DNA from: Colius striatus
Lineage: Eukaryota; Chordata; Aves; Coliiformes; Coliidae
Reading direction: 5' to 3'
Assembly (NCBI RefSeq): GCF_028858725.1
Contig: NC_084766.1
Location: forward strand, 25,651,001-25,715,000
Length of the DNA: 64,000 nt
The translations under genes were made by a program, and so were the position numbers. Numbering within the stretch: the first letter of the stretch is position 1; each line of letters starts with the position of its first letter. The notes beneath the pieces are model-generated. The model was not told the origin of the DNA. It searched no databases and saw only the letters and a list, made by a program, of their open reading frames with translations. Shown piece after piece: positions 21,914 to 34,388 of this stretch.

Positions 21914-22108
21914 CATTGGTCGCGCCCCTCCGAGGCTCCGCCCCGCCGGCTCTGCGCCCCGTCGCCATTGGCCGCGGCCGCGAGGCCGGCCCCGCCCCCG
22001 CCCGCCGGGCGTACACACCGGAGTCACGCGCCCCCCGTGCTGGGCGGGCGGCGGCGGGCGGCGGGGCGGGGCCGGGCCGCCGCCGGCGGGGGAGCGGGCG
22101 CTGATTGG
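21914..22108 (-). promoter_or_regulatory. CNNM2: Three inverted CCAAT boxes in the CNNM2 promoter
   Basis: ATTGG, the reverse complement of CCAAT, occurs at 21914-21918, 21966-21970 and 22104-22108, each flanked by GC-rich sequence (for example CCATTGGTCGC and TGATTGGCCGC). Multiple inverted CCAAT boxes upstream of a TATA-less start are typical NF-Y sites. They suggest CNNM2 transcription starts shortly after 22108. Confidence 0.6.
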
Positions 22109-22325
22109 CCGCGCGGGGCGCTGGGCCCGCCCCCGCCAGGCGGGCGGGGAGGGGCGGGGACGGCAGCGGCTTGAGGCGGCGCTCGGCTCGGCCCGGCCCG
22201 GCAGTTACCGCCTGTCGGGTCCCGCGGGCAGCCGTGCCCGCCGCCTCGCCCGCCGCCGCCGCCGCGCCGCGCCCGCCGCCACCGCCGCCGGGGGAGCCGG
22301 GGCACGCCGCAGGCGCCTCGCGGCG

Positions 22326-22355
22326 ATGCGGGGCCGCGGCGGCGCCGAGCCCTGA
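22326..22355 (+). other. CNNM2: In-frame minimal upstream ORF before CNNM2
   Basis: An ATG at 22326 opens a nine-codon frame (MRGRGGAEP) closed by TGA at 22353-22355, six bases before the main ATG at 22362 and in the same frame. It aligns position by position with the first residues of human CNNM2 as I recall them (MIGCGACEPKVKMAGG): the human Lys10 position is a stop here and human Met13 corresponds to the bird start. So either an ancestral upstream start was closed by a stop or the human frame extends what was a uORF. It may reduce or gate translation of CNNM2. Confidence 0.65.
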
Positions 22356-22361
22356 CTAAAG

Positions 22362-23940
22362 ATGGCCGCGCTGCCCGGTGGGAACATGGCGGGGGGCGGC
22401 CGGGGGGCGCGGGCGGTGTTGCTGCTGCTGCTGCTGCTCGGCGGCTGCCTGGACCGGCGGTTCCCGGCCGCCGCCGCGGCCGCGCCGCCTGCCGCTGCCG
22501 TCGGCCCCCCCTCGGCGGCGGCGGCGGAGGAGACCGTGATCATCGGCCTGCGGCTGGAGGACACAGACGACGTCTCCTTCATGGAGGGGGGTGCGCTGCG
22601 GGTGAGCGAGCGGACGCGGGTGAAGCTGCGGGTCTACGGGCAGAACATCAACAACGAGACCTGGTCGCGCATCGCCTTTACGGAGCACGAGCGGCGGCGG
22701 GGCGGGCGGGCAGCAGCAGGGGCGGCGGGGCGCGGCGGGGGCGGCGGCGGGGCGGCGGGCGGCGGCGGAGCCCCGCAGCGCTGCGGCATCCGCACCTCGG
22801 ACATCATCATCCTGCCGCACATCGTCCTCAACCGCCGCACCTCGGGCATCATCGAGATCGAGATCAAGCCCCTGCGCAAGACGGAGAAGAGCAAGTCCTA
22901 CTACCTCTGCACCTCCGTCTCGGCCCCCGCTGCTGCCGCCCTGGGGCCCGGGTCTGCTGGAGGGCTTGCAGGCCCCGAGGGACCGGCCGGGCCCCCGCCC
23001 TGGGGCGAGACCACCTGGATCTACCATGACGGTGAGGACACCAAGATGATCGTGGGCGAGGAGAAGAAGTTCCTGCTGCCCTTCTGGCTGCAGGTCATCT
23101 TCATCTCGCTCCTCCTCTGCCTCTCGGGCATGTTCAGCGGCCTCAACCTGGGCCTCATGGCCCTCGACCCCATGGAGCTGCGCATCGTGCAGAACTGTGG
23201 CACGGACAAAGAAAAGAACTATGCCAAGCGCATTGAGCCCGTGCGCCGCCAGGGCAACTACCTGCTCTGCTCCCTCCTGCTGGGAAACGTCCTGGTCAAC
23301 ACCACACTTACCATCCTGCTGGACGACATCGCCGGCTCCGGGCTGGTGGCCGTGGTGGTCTCCACTATCGGTATCGTCATCTTCGGCGAGATCGTGCCGC
23401 AGGCAATTTGCTCTCGGCACGGCCTGGCCGTGGGCGCCAACACCATCTTTCTCACCAAGTTTTTCATGATGATGACCTTCCCGGCCTCCTACCCTGTCAG
23501 CAAGCTGCTGGACTGTGTCCTGGGTCAGGAGATCGGCACGGTCTATAACCGTGAGAAGTTGTTGGAGATGCTGCGGGTCACCGATCCATATAATGACCTA
23601 GTCAAGGAGGAGCTCAACATTATTCAAGGAGCCCTGGAGCTGCGCACCAAGACTGTGGAGGATGTGATGACACCCCTCCGAGACTGCTTCATGATTGCTG
23701 CTGAGGCCATGCTCGACTTCAACACAATGTCTGAGATCATGGAGAGCGGTTATACCCGCATCCCCGTTTTCGAGGGCGACCGCTCCAACATCGTGGACCT
23801 ACTCTTTGTTAAGGACCTGGCTTTTGTGGACCCCGATGACTGCACTCCGCTCAAGACCATCACCCGCTTCTACAACCACCCACTGCACTTTGTCTTCAAT
23901 GACACCAAGCTCGATGCCATGCTGGAGGAGTTCAAGAAAG
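22362..23940 (+). CDS. CNNM2: Metal transporter/cyclin M2, first coding exon (gene continues beyond the window)
   Basis: One large exon encodes 526 codons plus one base and ends AAGAAAG before the donor GTGGGT at 23941, the same point as in mammals. CNNM2 is a basolateral membrane protein that supports magnesium handling in kidney and brain. In order: N-terminal hydrophobic signal segment with a leucine run (about 19-27), an extracellular domain beginning [12 protein letters not shown] (about 56-) with a glycosylation site NET at Asn98, a Gly/Ala-rich low-complexity insert (about 111-138), transmembrane DUF21 core (helices about 240-262, 298-320 and 327-350, with [12 protein letters not shown]), an acidic linker, and the first CBS motif (from MTPLRDCF, about 436) up to LEEFKK. 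From EETVIIG onward it is almost identical to human outside the Gly/Ala insert. The in-frame TGA at 22353 fixes the start at 22362; an alternative ATG lies at 22386. The remaining CBS and cNMP-like domains are in later exons not seen here. Confidence 0.97.
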
Positions 23941-26900
23941 GTGGGTTGATGCTTGTGGCGGGGGGTGGGGGGTGCTGCTCATTGGCGATCAGCATCTCCT
24001 TTCCTGAGGCGAGGGAACTCTGCAGAGGCCTCTTGACTTCCTGCTCACTCTGAGGGTTTTGGGAAGGTGCATTCAGGACAGAGAGTGGCTAATAATTAGG
24101 CATCTACCAGATCCGCCTATTCCCTGGGCCAGAAAGCTGAAACATGGCTGGTATGTGCCCCCGGCCTCTTTTCTCTGCTGCACTGGGATATGTGTGTGTG
24201 GGCATGGAGCCAAGCAAGGTTGTTTTCTTTCTTGCTTTTTCCACTCATCTGTCCGTTATGGTGAGAATCACTGACGGGAATCCGCGCCTGTTACTTGGCC
24301 GTGTCTTCTCCGTGCTTTTTCAGCTGGCCTGGCGGTGAGGAGTGGGTGGGCTGCTTGGGTATCTCTCAGGCTCAGTACATGCACATGCGCTGAGATAAAC
24401 AAGGTGGTTTAGCTCCATTCATAGGCTCAGCCGGCCAACCTCAGCTCTGTGCTCGTGTTCCACTTATTTTGATTGACACTTTGATCTTGCAACTCATAAA
24501 TAGTTTCAGGGTCTTAAAATATATCCAAAAGCACCTGTTGGTGCTGCGCTTCAGAGTTACAGTTCTTTTTTGCCTTGGCTTCCCTCTGCCCCCAGGACCA
24601 AGGCTCAGCAAAGATGGGACCCTTTGTAGTGTTTGCATCAGAAGAGGACTGAGGCTTTCTGGCCCCTTCTTAATTGTAGGAGATGTTGACCTGACACGCT
24701 CATCTTAGGTCCTGTTAGAACCTTTTGTATAGGAAGGGAAAAAAAAACCCCTTTTTTTTGTTTTTCATTTTAAATCTCTTAATCTGTGCAAGCTAAATAA
24801 TAATACTGTATGGCACGTGCAGGAAAGTGCTGTCAAAGCAGCAGTTAAGTGAAATTTCAAACAGATGGGATGTGTGGAGTCCCGTGCTGGAAGACTGAAG
24901 GCTGTTGGAGTGCCATGAAGCCAATTGTACCTGGGGAGGTCTGATCAAAGCACTGCACAGCAGCTCAGTCCCTCAGGTGATCTGTCTGACTGACCTCATG
25001 GTTAGGCTAATAGGGAATATTTGAGTTCCCCTCTTATCAGATGCAAAAGTTACTTTGTAAATTGGTGAATGGGCTTTCTAGGCAATAAATTTAAATTACT
25101 ACTTAAATTTCAGGTGCTGTTTGTCCACACACAGAGCTCTGACAGCATGACGTTTGATCTCTCTTCCTACTTACCACAATTTTGGGGATTTGGAGGGTTA
25201 CATGATTGGTTTTTCTCATCTCTGTTTCTTCTTCAGAGATAGAAGGTGAATGTAGCTTTTGCAGCAGTGGTTTTCTTTCTGTCTGCTGCAGTGTTGTGAT
25301 GAGGAAGCCTTACCTGGGTTTGGAGCTGTTGAAGGAGACATGAGGGAGAGCCTCCCTCAGCTGTGGTTTCTGCGCTGCAAGATCTGCAGCTCGGATCTGG
25401 GAAACTCAATTATGTCACTTGTGTGTTGGCTGGTTAAGATGGATTTTGCTGCATGTGTGGGCATAGGATTCTTCTCTCTCACTGCACCCCGTTACTCCAA
25501 TGCCACATAACATGATGGGGTTCTTAACCTGTAGTGACACCTGTGTGTTTTCTAGTTTTATCTGAGGAAATGAATATTCTGTTGGTCGCTCTGTTTCCCC
25601 TATCTGAAAGGGATGAAATGCACTCCTATCTGTTAACATAGGAGTCCTTTTATTTAATAGCTGAATGATTTAGGTGCACATTTTAATCCTGCAAATGTAG
25701 CTAAGCCAAGTATTCTTCCTCACAGTCCCTGAAACTTGTGCTTAAAATAGGCTTCTTAAAAATTGAGTGACTTGGAAGGTGTTCCATGGTAGCCAGGTCG
25801 CCTTGCCTGCACTAGGAAATGTTGCAGTAGCAGAAGTTTAGGATGACTTTCTAACATGTGTGTTCCCTCCTGAGATCGCTGTATCCTGGAATCGTCTCTC
25901 TAGCTGTGAATTAATTCAGGGTAGTTTGATTGTACTTGAATGTTTACTCCAGAATAACTATGCTGGTTGGTCTGTATGGACAAGCCCTGCTGCTTAGGAC
26001 CAGCTCTGTCCTAACTGGTTTCTCTTTAAAAGTTCAGATATGGTAGGAATAAACGGCTTCCTTTGTGTCCTTTGAAATGAATGTAAATAACTGATAGCTT
26101 GCTTGATCTGGCATAGCGTAGTGTCTTTTGCAAGAGTTCTCCAAACTTTCTTCTCCAGAGCAACCTTGCCAAATTCCCGTGAGAATGTACAAATTAAGGG
26201 TGAGAATCAAATTGCATGTTACTCTCTGGTGGAGTGCTGAAAATAAATAAGCTTACAGCTTTTTAATCATTCTCTTCCCACCACATTGACCTTCTGCCTC
26301 AGTAGGTGTGCTTCAAAACTCACATGTGTGTCTCTTTTTTGCCTTTTTCCACTCAGGTCCCTGCTCCCACCGTTGTGTGCAACGGGCAGCTCCTGGGATA
26401 GTGCTGTCAGTTGAATACTTTAATCGTTTTAAGGAGAGAGGATTGGGTGTGTTGTTTTTTTAAATAAAGAAGTTCAGTAATTAGCAGGGTAGGTGGGGTG
26501 TTGAAGCTCACATTTTGGGCAGGAGCAAAACATACTTAAACCTAAACACAGGCTGAAGGTTTAGGAGGAGCAGATTAAAAGCCAAGCACAGCAGGCTACA
26601 CATCCTTAATGCTATTGCGGGAGATGAAATGGGTAGTTCTGTACTTGTTCTGGTGCTTAGGCTGAACAGCTAGAGGATTTGAGGGTGGGCTGGTTATTAA
26701 TGTTCTTTGCCTGCAATTGCAAAATGAGTATCTGTTTTACTTCTAGGCTGCCAGGCAAGAAACTTGAGAGGACTGCAGTACATCCCCACTCCCTTGTTGC
26801 TCTGATTTCTTGAAGTGTGAATAAACGTTATTTCTGAAGTGGTCTGCAAAAAAGCCTCTTTTCTAAAAAGCATTGTTTATTTACAGATAAAGAAATAAAC

Positions 26901-27124
26901 AGCTTTTAAAAGAGGCATGATTTTTATTATTCCTGTTGTCAGACCTAAAACCTCTATCAGCATTGTCAAATCTGTTTGCTTACAAGTTCAGCAGACTGAG
27001 CATTTAGCTTACTTGAATTCTATCATTCAAATTTAATGTAAAGAAGTAGCCTTTATACTGGCCTAAGAAATTATCTGCCCGACTTTGCTTAGTGCAAAGA
27101 GATTTCTCATTTGAAGTAAGTCGA

Positions 27125-27206
27125 CCTGATCTAGGCTGACCTGCAGGGGGATTGCACTAGATGATCTCTCAAGATCCCTTCCAACCCCTACCATTCTATT
27201 ATTCTA
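27125..27206 (+). mobile_element. CR1 LINE 3' tail fragment
   Basis: About 80 bases match the 3' end of CR1: the ACCTGCAGGGGG block, GATGATCTCTCAAGATCCCTTCCAACCCC and a terminal ATTCTATTATTCT. Only the extreme 3' end is present, typical of heavily 5'-truncated CR1 insertions in birds. Confidence 0.85.
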
Positions 27207-30200
27207 AGTCCACTCCAAGTTAATCTAATGTTGACCGTTGCAGTGATGGGGAGCAAGGCATTACCTGTTCCAGGGTTGATTTGTGACTTAAGCTGCAGCA
27301 GGGAGAGAATGAGCAGTAAAATAATTTTTGGAAAGAAGCTGGTTAACTGTCTTCACTGGTCTCCTTATTGACAAGTGTGTAGACTTGCTTTGTTTTTCCC
27401 CTTTTGACGGTTTTCCTAGGTCTCTGCTCAAATGCTCTCTGGCACTTGCTCTTGGTGTTTTTCACAGGCAGATCTCTGCATGTGTGATCCTAAATCCAGA
27501 GTGTTCTATTTCTAGCTCCCTGCCTGCCAGAGCTACAAGAATTCAGCTTGAAAAGCCTCATGTTGTAATACTAATATTTTAAGATTGGCCCACTTTCTAT
27601 GAGCCATTGTATGGCTGCTTTCCTAGTGGCCTGGATGGCTTCAGAGGGGCAGCAGTTTCTCAGTCAGAGTCCTCCTTAACTGGAGACTTTGAGTCATATG
27701 TTTTGTCCATATTTATGTCTGTCTCCACTGTTATGTTATAGTGAAGATCAGGATTGTTAACCTGATACAAGGAAGTCACAGTAACTGTGTGCAGCAGTTT
27801 TGAGCTCTTGTTTTCTGAATCACATGGCAGCTTTGAGAAAACTCCTAGTTTCCTCATTAAAACCATTGCCAACTGGACCTTAAAAGATTTTTTCCTTTTC
27901 CTAAAACCTTGTCAGATTTAACTTACTGATCTTCACATTCTGTTGGTCTTGTATTGTCTGTTTTTTAGTAGTGTGCACACTCAGTGACTATATTTAGTGT
28001 GGACACAAGACCTGGAGAAACACTTTGTCCATTTCTTTTCTAGTTCCTCTTCCCTCTCCAAAGAAAACCAAGCCCAAGCAAGCTGAAACCTAAATCCCTT
28101 TCTTTTGAGGGAGTAGAGAAGAATATCTAGACCTACATACATCTGTTTTGAGCATATAGATTATATTTTTGGAAGCAGGTGGGATAGCAAGTGATTGGCA
28201 GCTCCAGGATCCAAAGTTCTATGTTACTCTTGTTGGTGTGAGTTCGTTGGGTTTTTTTGTTTTGGGATTTTTTTTTTCACCTGTTACTAGGTCACTTGTC
28301 TTTCTGGTACAGCTCTAACTCAGGCTTGTTGGTGACTTCTCTCCTGGACTCTGAGGTTTTACGGGTTCCTATCCTGCTGAATCTGAGTTCAGTCTTACCA
28401 TGAATAACCTTTATTTGATGGATCTGAATGCTCACTTTCTAGTTCATCTTACAGGTTGTCTGTCTCTTGAGCCATTTTTCTGTGTAAGCCTGTGACTGTA
28501 GCATTACGAGAAAGTGGAAGAAACTACATAAATCCCTTCTGGGATTATCAAAGGCATGTAAAACTCCTTCTTGGAAAACAATATCGTTTTCAAGGCTGCT
28601 TGGCTGACAAAAGGCACCTCCTCCGATCCTTTCAGGGAAATAAGTATAAAGTGAAAGGTGTTGAGGAGTTCCAGGGTGGAGACTCTTTCGCGTGTGAAGA
28701 GAGTAGGGGAGTAGCAAGTGGGAGGGAATTTGCCACCAAGATAGAGAAGACTTAGCATGATATGCCTGCAGATTTGTTCCCTGAACAAAAATTGCATGTG
28801 GGGGTGGGGGTTGCCTCGTGACAAACTGTTTCTTGGCTGTCTGACAGCGTAGCACCCGCAGGTACTGAGCTGCCAAGAGCTTTTCTGGCCTTGTAGAGCT
28901 CCTGGGGGATGTGTGCTCGTTCCACTGGAGAGGAGCGGATGTGGGTTACTGCAGGCAGCCCTCCTGCTGGTATGCTGAGGGGGAGACATCAAGGAGAATG
29001 CTTCAGAGAGCAGCTCCAGTTCTTCCTGGGCTCCCTGCTGTGAAGGTTTTTTTAGGGACCAGATGAAGAGACACTGCTGGAAAGCAGCAGTGCTGCTTCA
29101 CCCTGGTCTTGGTGAGGAGCTCAGCTGGAGCCTCCGTTCTGCTGTTGAGAGTAGAAAGAAACGTGGTTAAAGTGGCTGTCAGAGAGGAGTGAGTGAGCTC
29201 AATGGCTTGAGGTTTGAATCTGATGCTCATGTTGGGTACAATTCTTGGATTGCTTTTTAACCAATTGGTGGCAGCTCTTGTCATTCAACAAAGACAAGAA
29301 GTTGCATTTCCCTCCCCACAACTGTTTGCTAAGTTAGCAAATGCTTTCCTGTACTGAAGTTGATGGAAGTGAATTCCACCACAAGTGAACTATGTTCCTG
29401 TCTGCTTTCTCTGTGTCTGTAAAGGTTATCTGTAATAGGCACAGATGTAAACTTCAGGTCAGTCCGTGCAGCCAGCAGGGTTTCACAGCCAATTTTGGAG
29501 TAGAATAGAGAGAAGAGGCAGATTGTCAACTTCTGAGCAAATTCTGTAGTGCAGGAAAATGTTTGGGTAGTTAAACCATTGCAGTATCCTTCCAGGACTG
29601 AGGTTTTCTTGGGTTCCAGTATGATGTTCTGAGGAGCAGAACGCTTTCTTGGTCAAGTTCAATTCACTCTAAGGGTGTAAGAACAATGATAGTGATGGCT
29701 CTGCAGTAATGTTTGTTTGACAATGGCTATGGCTGCAAAGAGAAAGTATTAGAAAAGCAAATTTATTTTATTCCCCATGGAAGCTTACTGATCTCATCAG
29801 GCTTTGATTCAAGAAGTTATGGAAGTAAAGATACTGTCTTTACTGTCTACTGCCCTAGATACTTATGTCTTTTTGTCAGTGCATCAAATCAACACTGAGC
29901 GTTTGTCAGCTCTTGCTCATAGGCAAAGAGCAATAGTGGGATATCTCCTGTCAGTAGCTTCGTAGTGCTCGTGGCGGAAAGAGGTGGATCTAAAGGTTGC
30001 AGTTGTGATTGTGGCTTCTGAACGAAGACATTCAAAGGTAGGCTTTGTCTTGGCAGGCTGTGAATATCACTCTAGCTGGTAATTGAAGAAATGAGTTACC
30101 CACTGCATGCTTCATACATGGTATGATCCTCAGTCCCATCCTTTCTTTATTGAAGGAATCATGATGGTGAGTGGTAGTAAGGGGGAGTTGTTTTACTATG

Positions 30201-33200
30201 TTTCTTAGCTTGGAGCATCAATGCCATTAAACTGTAGGAAAGATCTACTCATCTTTCTGGTGTTGTCAGATTTTGTCTTGCTCACCCAGAGGGCAGACAT
30301 CCTTGTGCACTAGAATTAAGACCTTAAGAATTTGAAGTCTCACTATTTCACCTCTTCTAAATGCTTTGCAATGTGTGCTTAATATTAAGAGTCACATGTC
30401 AGTTTTACAGCTGTTTAGGCACCATCAAGGAGGCCTCAAATGAAAGGAGTAGCTGAGCAGTGTGGTGAATGAGTCTGTATCTCATCCTGCTGTGCTTTTT
30501 TTCGTTAATACTTAATAACAAGGGCTCACTTTTTCATTAGCTTATGTGCCTCTACAGAGCTGTGGTGCAATTGCCAGTCTAGGTAGACCAATTGCACTTC
30601 TAGTATTGAGTGCCTCCCAATTTCACTAATGGAGCTTGTAAAACTAGCCCTCAACACAGAGCACTCCAGTACTCTGAACCATACCCTGGTGAGCATGACC
30701 TGGCACTCTTGTTAATTTGACAAGGTCTTGAAATACAGCCTACTAGCTACAAATAGGAGTGTAAATACTTGGTGCTAATGAGCTACAGCCAACAGCACAT
30801 GTCTAACAGTCTCAAATCAGGTGGTTGATCCAGCCTGGCTCCTGCCAAGGTCACTGAATCATTTCAGAACTGTCTGGTGATGGGTTTTTGTTTCACTTTT
30901 CAACAATACATAATCATAGAAAAAGACATGTAAATCTGTCATTAACCTTCTTCTGGTAGAATCCTCATTTTCCCTTGGCCTAGAAATCAGTATGGCCCAA
31001 TAGTTGCTGGCACAAGCAACTATGCTGGGAATAAACTAGGGCTAAGCGTGGTGGTATAGAAAGCATCTGTGAGAAGGGTGCAAAAAGTAACACTGCTTAA
31101 GGAACTTTAAGGGGAAGAGACATCCTAGTCACCTCAGTGTAGGTCTTCTTACAGAGAGGTAAGTGTAAGGAAGAGAAAGGGGTGGCCTGAACAGGTAAGT
31201 TGAGAAGCCTCTTGGTGTTCTAAATGGCATTTTGTACAACATGAGTTAATTAAGTTCTGATTCTTCAAAACATCCTGTTATGGGTCAAGGCAGAGAAACT
31301 CAAGTCTGCTGAAAGATTTCCCGTATCTCTTTAAAAAAAAGAACTAACAGCAAACATAACAAGAAACCCCACTAATGTTAGGAGTCCAGGACACAGAACT
31401 GTACTAGGTCTTTCAAAAAGTGGACATGGATGAATGTGGTCCCTATTTGACACTCCAACTTGAAACATAAAGTTACAATATCAGAAGGACAGATGGCAGA
31501 GAGATCTATCATGCTTGAAGAGAAACTGGATATTCTTTTGACTTGCCACTGGAGTTGTATGGATGTGCTTAACATGGTGGCCAGCTCAGCTTATCTTTCT
31601 GTTCCTGGTCCTGAATAACAAAGAGGCTTTGATTCTTTCCCCAACTCTTTCCATTTTTGTTTTCCTTTAGTCAAAAGTGTCCTCTTCCGTGTTTATAGCT
31701 TTGTCTGTAGTAGCTTTCCACTCTGGAGAATCATGAGTAGGAGCCCTTGGAGACCTTCGAGCCATTGTTCTTGTGTTTTGTGTTAAAATTGCCTGGGAGC
31801 CTTCCAAAATTTTGGTAGGCAGCCAGTTCTCACTGAAGAGAATAATGACTGTCAGGATCTACCACACTTCTGTGTCTTCCACAGGACATCTTATGGGCTT
31901 TTGACTGCATTTTAGTACGCAACCTGTAAACAGAAGAGACATTTCTTTGTTTGGATTGGCTGTCACATTGGAAATTGGGATTCTTACATGGTGTTTGTGG
32001 TTTAAAGACATGAGTCAGCCTTGCTCTTTACCTACTAGTGATGATATCTGTTCGAGAGGACTAGTGAAAGAATACTAGACAAGCAACTTGTCTTGTAACC
32101 AACTTGTCTTGAAACACCCAAGCCCTAGATTGAACAGAAACCTCAAAGCTAAGAGACTTACTTGTCTCTTTGTATTGAAGCATTTTGATTGTAAATTGTT
32201 TGGTATAATAATTTAGGTGTTTAAGTGTGAAGCAAGAGCCCTTTTCATAAAGGAATAGTAGTTTGAAGGGCAGAGTAAGTGTGATGCTTGTCAATCTGGG
32301 AACTGAAAGCTGATGGTTATTGAGGCCTCAAGAGTTACAAGTTAATGTGATTCTGCTGCAGTTACTAATTAACCAAGCAAGAGCTTTGCTCCAGCCAGAG
32401 GAGCCGAGGCCAGAAGATGAGCACATGCATTTAGTACAAAAGATGTGTGTAGATTTTTCTGTAACGCTTTCCATTGGGATTGCACCATTCTTTTGCTGGC
32501 AGGCCTAAAAGGATGCGCTCTTCAAACGACAGGGGTGTTGAAACGTTGCTTTTTGTAGGGTGAACCATGCCATCAGGACTCAACTCCTGCTTGCTTGAGG
32601 TTATCTCCTGCAGCAAGCAGGATGAAAGTTGTTTAGAGGGGCTTTTTTATAGTGAGTTTTTTATGGTGGTGTAATCTCTTACAGTCATATGATGGAGCCA
32701 TCCATGACTGTTAATCTTTGTGGAGGTGAACAAGACTTTATTTTCCCCACTTGTTCATGGGTAGTGAGGGGAACAAAATGCTGACTCTGCCTTAGTCTAT
32801 TACTCTACTGCCAGCAAACAATTTTAAGAAGGATCTTGCCATTTCTGGTTTCCTTCCAGTACTCCACCTGCTGCTTTCAGAAGATTGCCCTGCCTGCCCT
32901 TTGCACTGGGGCGTTCAAAGTGCAGCTCTTGACTGAAAGTGAGCCTGCAGGACCCCTTTCCATACAACAGTTATATGAGTACAAGGATGATTAGTTTCCT
33001 ACTTTTATTGCTTGTGAATTGCTTGTCAGCAATTTTCTAGACTCCTAAAAAAAAAGGGATGAAAATCTGCCGGTGTGAACTTGATCTTGATAAGAATTTA
33101 CAATCTGGCATGGAAAGTAGGTGTGGCTGTGGGTTTTAGGCAAGCTGCAGGCTTAGTTCTTCCTATCTACCCTGGGACATCTTTCCATTGGAAGCAAGTA

Positions 33201-34338
33201 CAGCTCTCACAGTTAACAATTCCCATACACAGCAAGTGCAGACAGGGGCCTTCAGTTGAGACTACAGGGCATCTAATAAGAGGCTTCAGTTAAATGTCAT
33301 ACTAGTTAAAGTAGGCCCAAGTTGTGAATTAGTCAGTGGCTCTAACTCAAACTCCAAGAGACATCACTAACTTTGTGCTTCAAGGTGGATAAATTAGAGT
33401 GATATGTTTTGCTGTGTGAATTTCTGTGTGTGTTTTTTTTTACCCTGCTGTGTAGCTGAAGTATGTTTAGTTTACATACAAAGCTTTTTGACTTTCAGCT
33501 TTTATTTTAGTGTCCTGATATAGTGTGTGGGGAGAGGAGGAGGAAGAATGTCTCAAGATACCACTTAGATGAAGACTCACTTCCTACAGTCTTGCTCTTC
33601 CTCCAGCAGAGGAGAGGAGATAGGGATGCCTCACTGGAGACTGGGGCAGTGATCCTGTGTGTGGCTCACTGTATGGGCTACATGGTTGTAGTGGTATGGG
33701 ATTTGTGCTGCTCTTCAGATGTGATTGGGTCTTTGTTGCATGTTGGTACCCTGTCCTCATGGGGAATAACTTTTCTCATTGCTATTCTAGTTTGCCTGGA
33801 GCCTTTTGGAATGGTTGAGCTTGAAAGCACTGATAACTGCACAGCTAAAGTCAAGAACTTCACACTGCTCACTGGGAATATTCTTTTTTTTCCCTCTTAG
33901 TGTGAAAGAATTGCTGGTGCTATGTGGATGGGATTTCTTCTAGAGTAAAAATCCCCGTCAAAACCATTGTTTATTTCTCTGTTAATGAAAATCCTTTACA
34001 GTGTACTTTAGACTCAAGATCAGCTACTAAAAGTTTTGAGTGCTTACTTGCAAGAGAAATGACTTTCTTGTATCATGTGTAGAGGAAAGCCTGCTTCAGT
34101 TCCACATACACTAGTGTGTTTGTGTTTTCTGGTGACCCTTACAGAGATCACAACATGCTTAAAGCTTTATTCCCTTTCCATATGATGCAGCCTGTGTCTC
34201 TATCATAATCAGGACTGACAGTTTCATAGGTCTTTCTGTTCAGTTGACAAAGGCCTAGAGGGGGTTATGATCACTAATGTGGATTTGCTTTGCTAGTAGC
34301 TTACTGGTTTAATCCAGCTTGTGTTATATTGTCTGCAG

Positions 34339-34388
34339 GCTCCCGAGGAGAACCTGGAAATGGAGAAGTTGCCCAGCTCACCCTGTAG
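34339..34388 (+). other. Exon-like block in phase with CNNM2 exon 1 (possible short-isoform terminal exon)
   Basis: An acceptor TTGTCTGCAG at 34329-34338 is followed by a GC-richer block in an AT-rich intron. Spliced to CNNM2 exon 1, which ends in phase 1, it adds GSRGEPGNGEVAQLTL and a TAG stop at 34386-34388. I recall a human CNNM2 isoform of about 552 residues that ends soon after the first exon, so a terminal exon of this kind is plausible, but I do not recall its tail sequence. No AATAAA is seen in the following few hundred bases, which counts against it. Confidence 0.25.

Larger units (their letters stand above)
21330..23500. promoter_or_regulatory. CNNM2: CpG island covering the CNNM2 promoter and first exon
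   Basis: From about 21330 the sequence becomes extremely GC- and CpG-rich, with long GGC/CCG runs, and stays so through the 5' part of the CNNM2 coding exon. Repeated GGGCGGGG-type Sp1 words occur before the start codon, and there is no TATA box near the likely start site. This is a typical broad housekeeping-type promoter. Confidence 0.85.

Noticed and set aside
21318-22355. Several overlapping open frames of 230-290 codons on both strands
   Set aside because: They lie in the CpG island, where stop codons are rare, and are rich in Arg, Ala, Gly and Pro. They are composition artefacts upstream of CNNM2.
22356-23420. Minus-strand open frame of 354 codons opposite CNNM2 exon 1
   Set aside because: Mirror of the GC-rich CNNM2 coding exon; no independent similarity.
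33523-33900. Plus-strand open frame of 125 codons with hydrophobic stretches
   Set aside because: No family recognised; hydrophobic content is expected from T-rich sequence; no promoter or poly(A) context.
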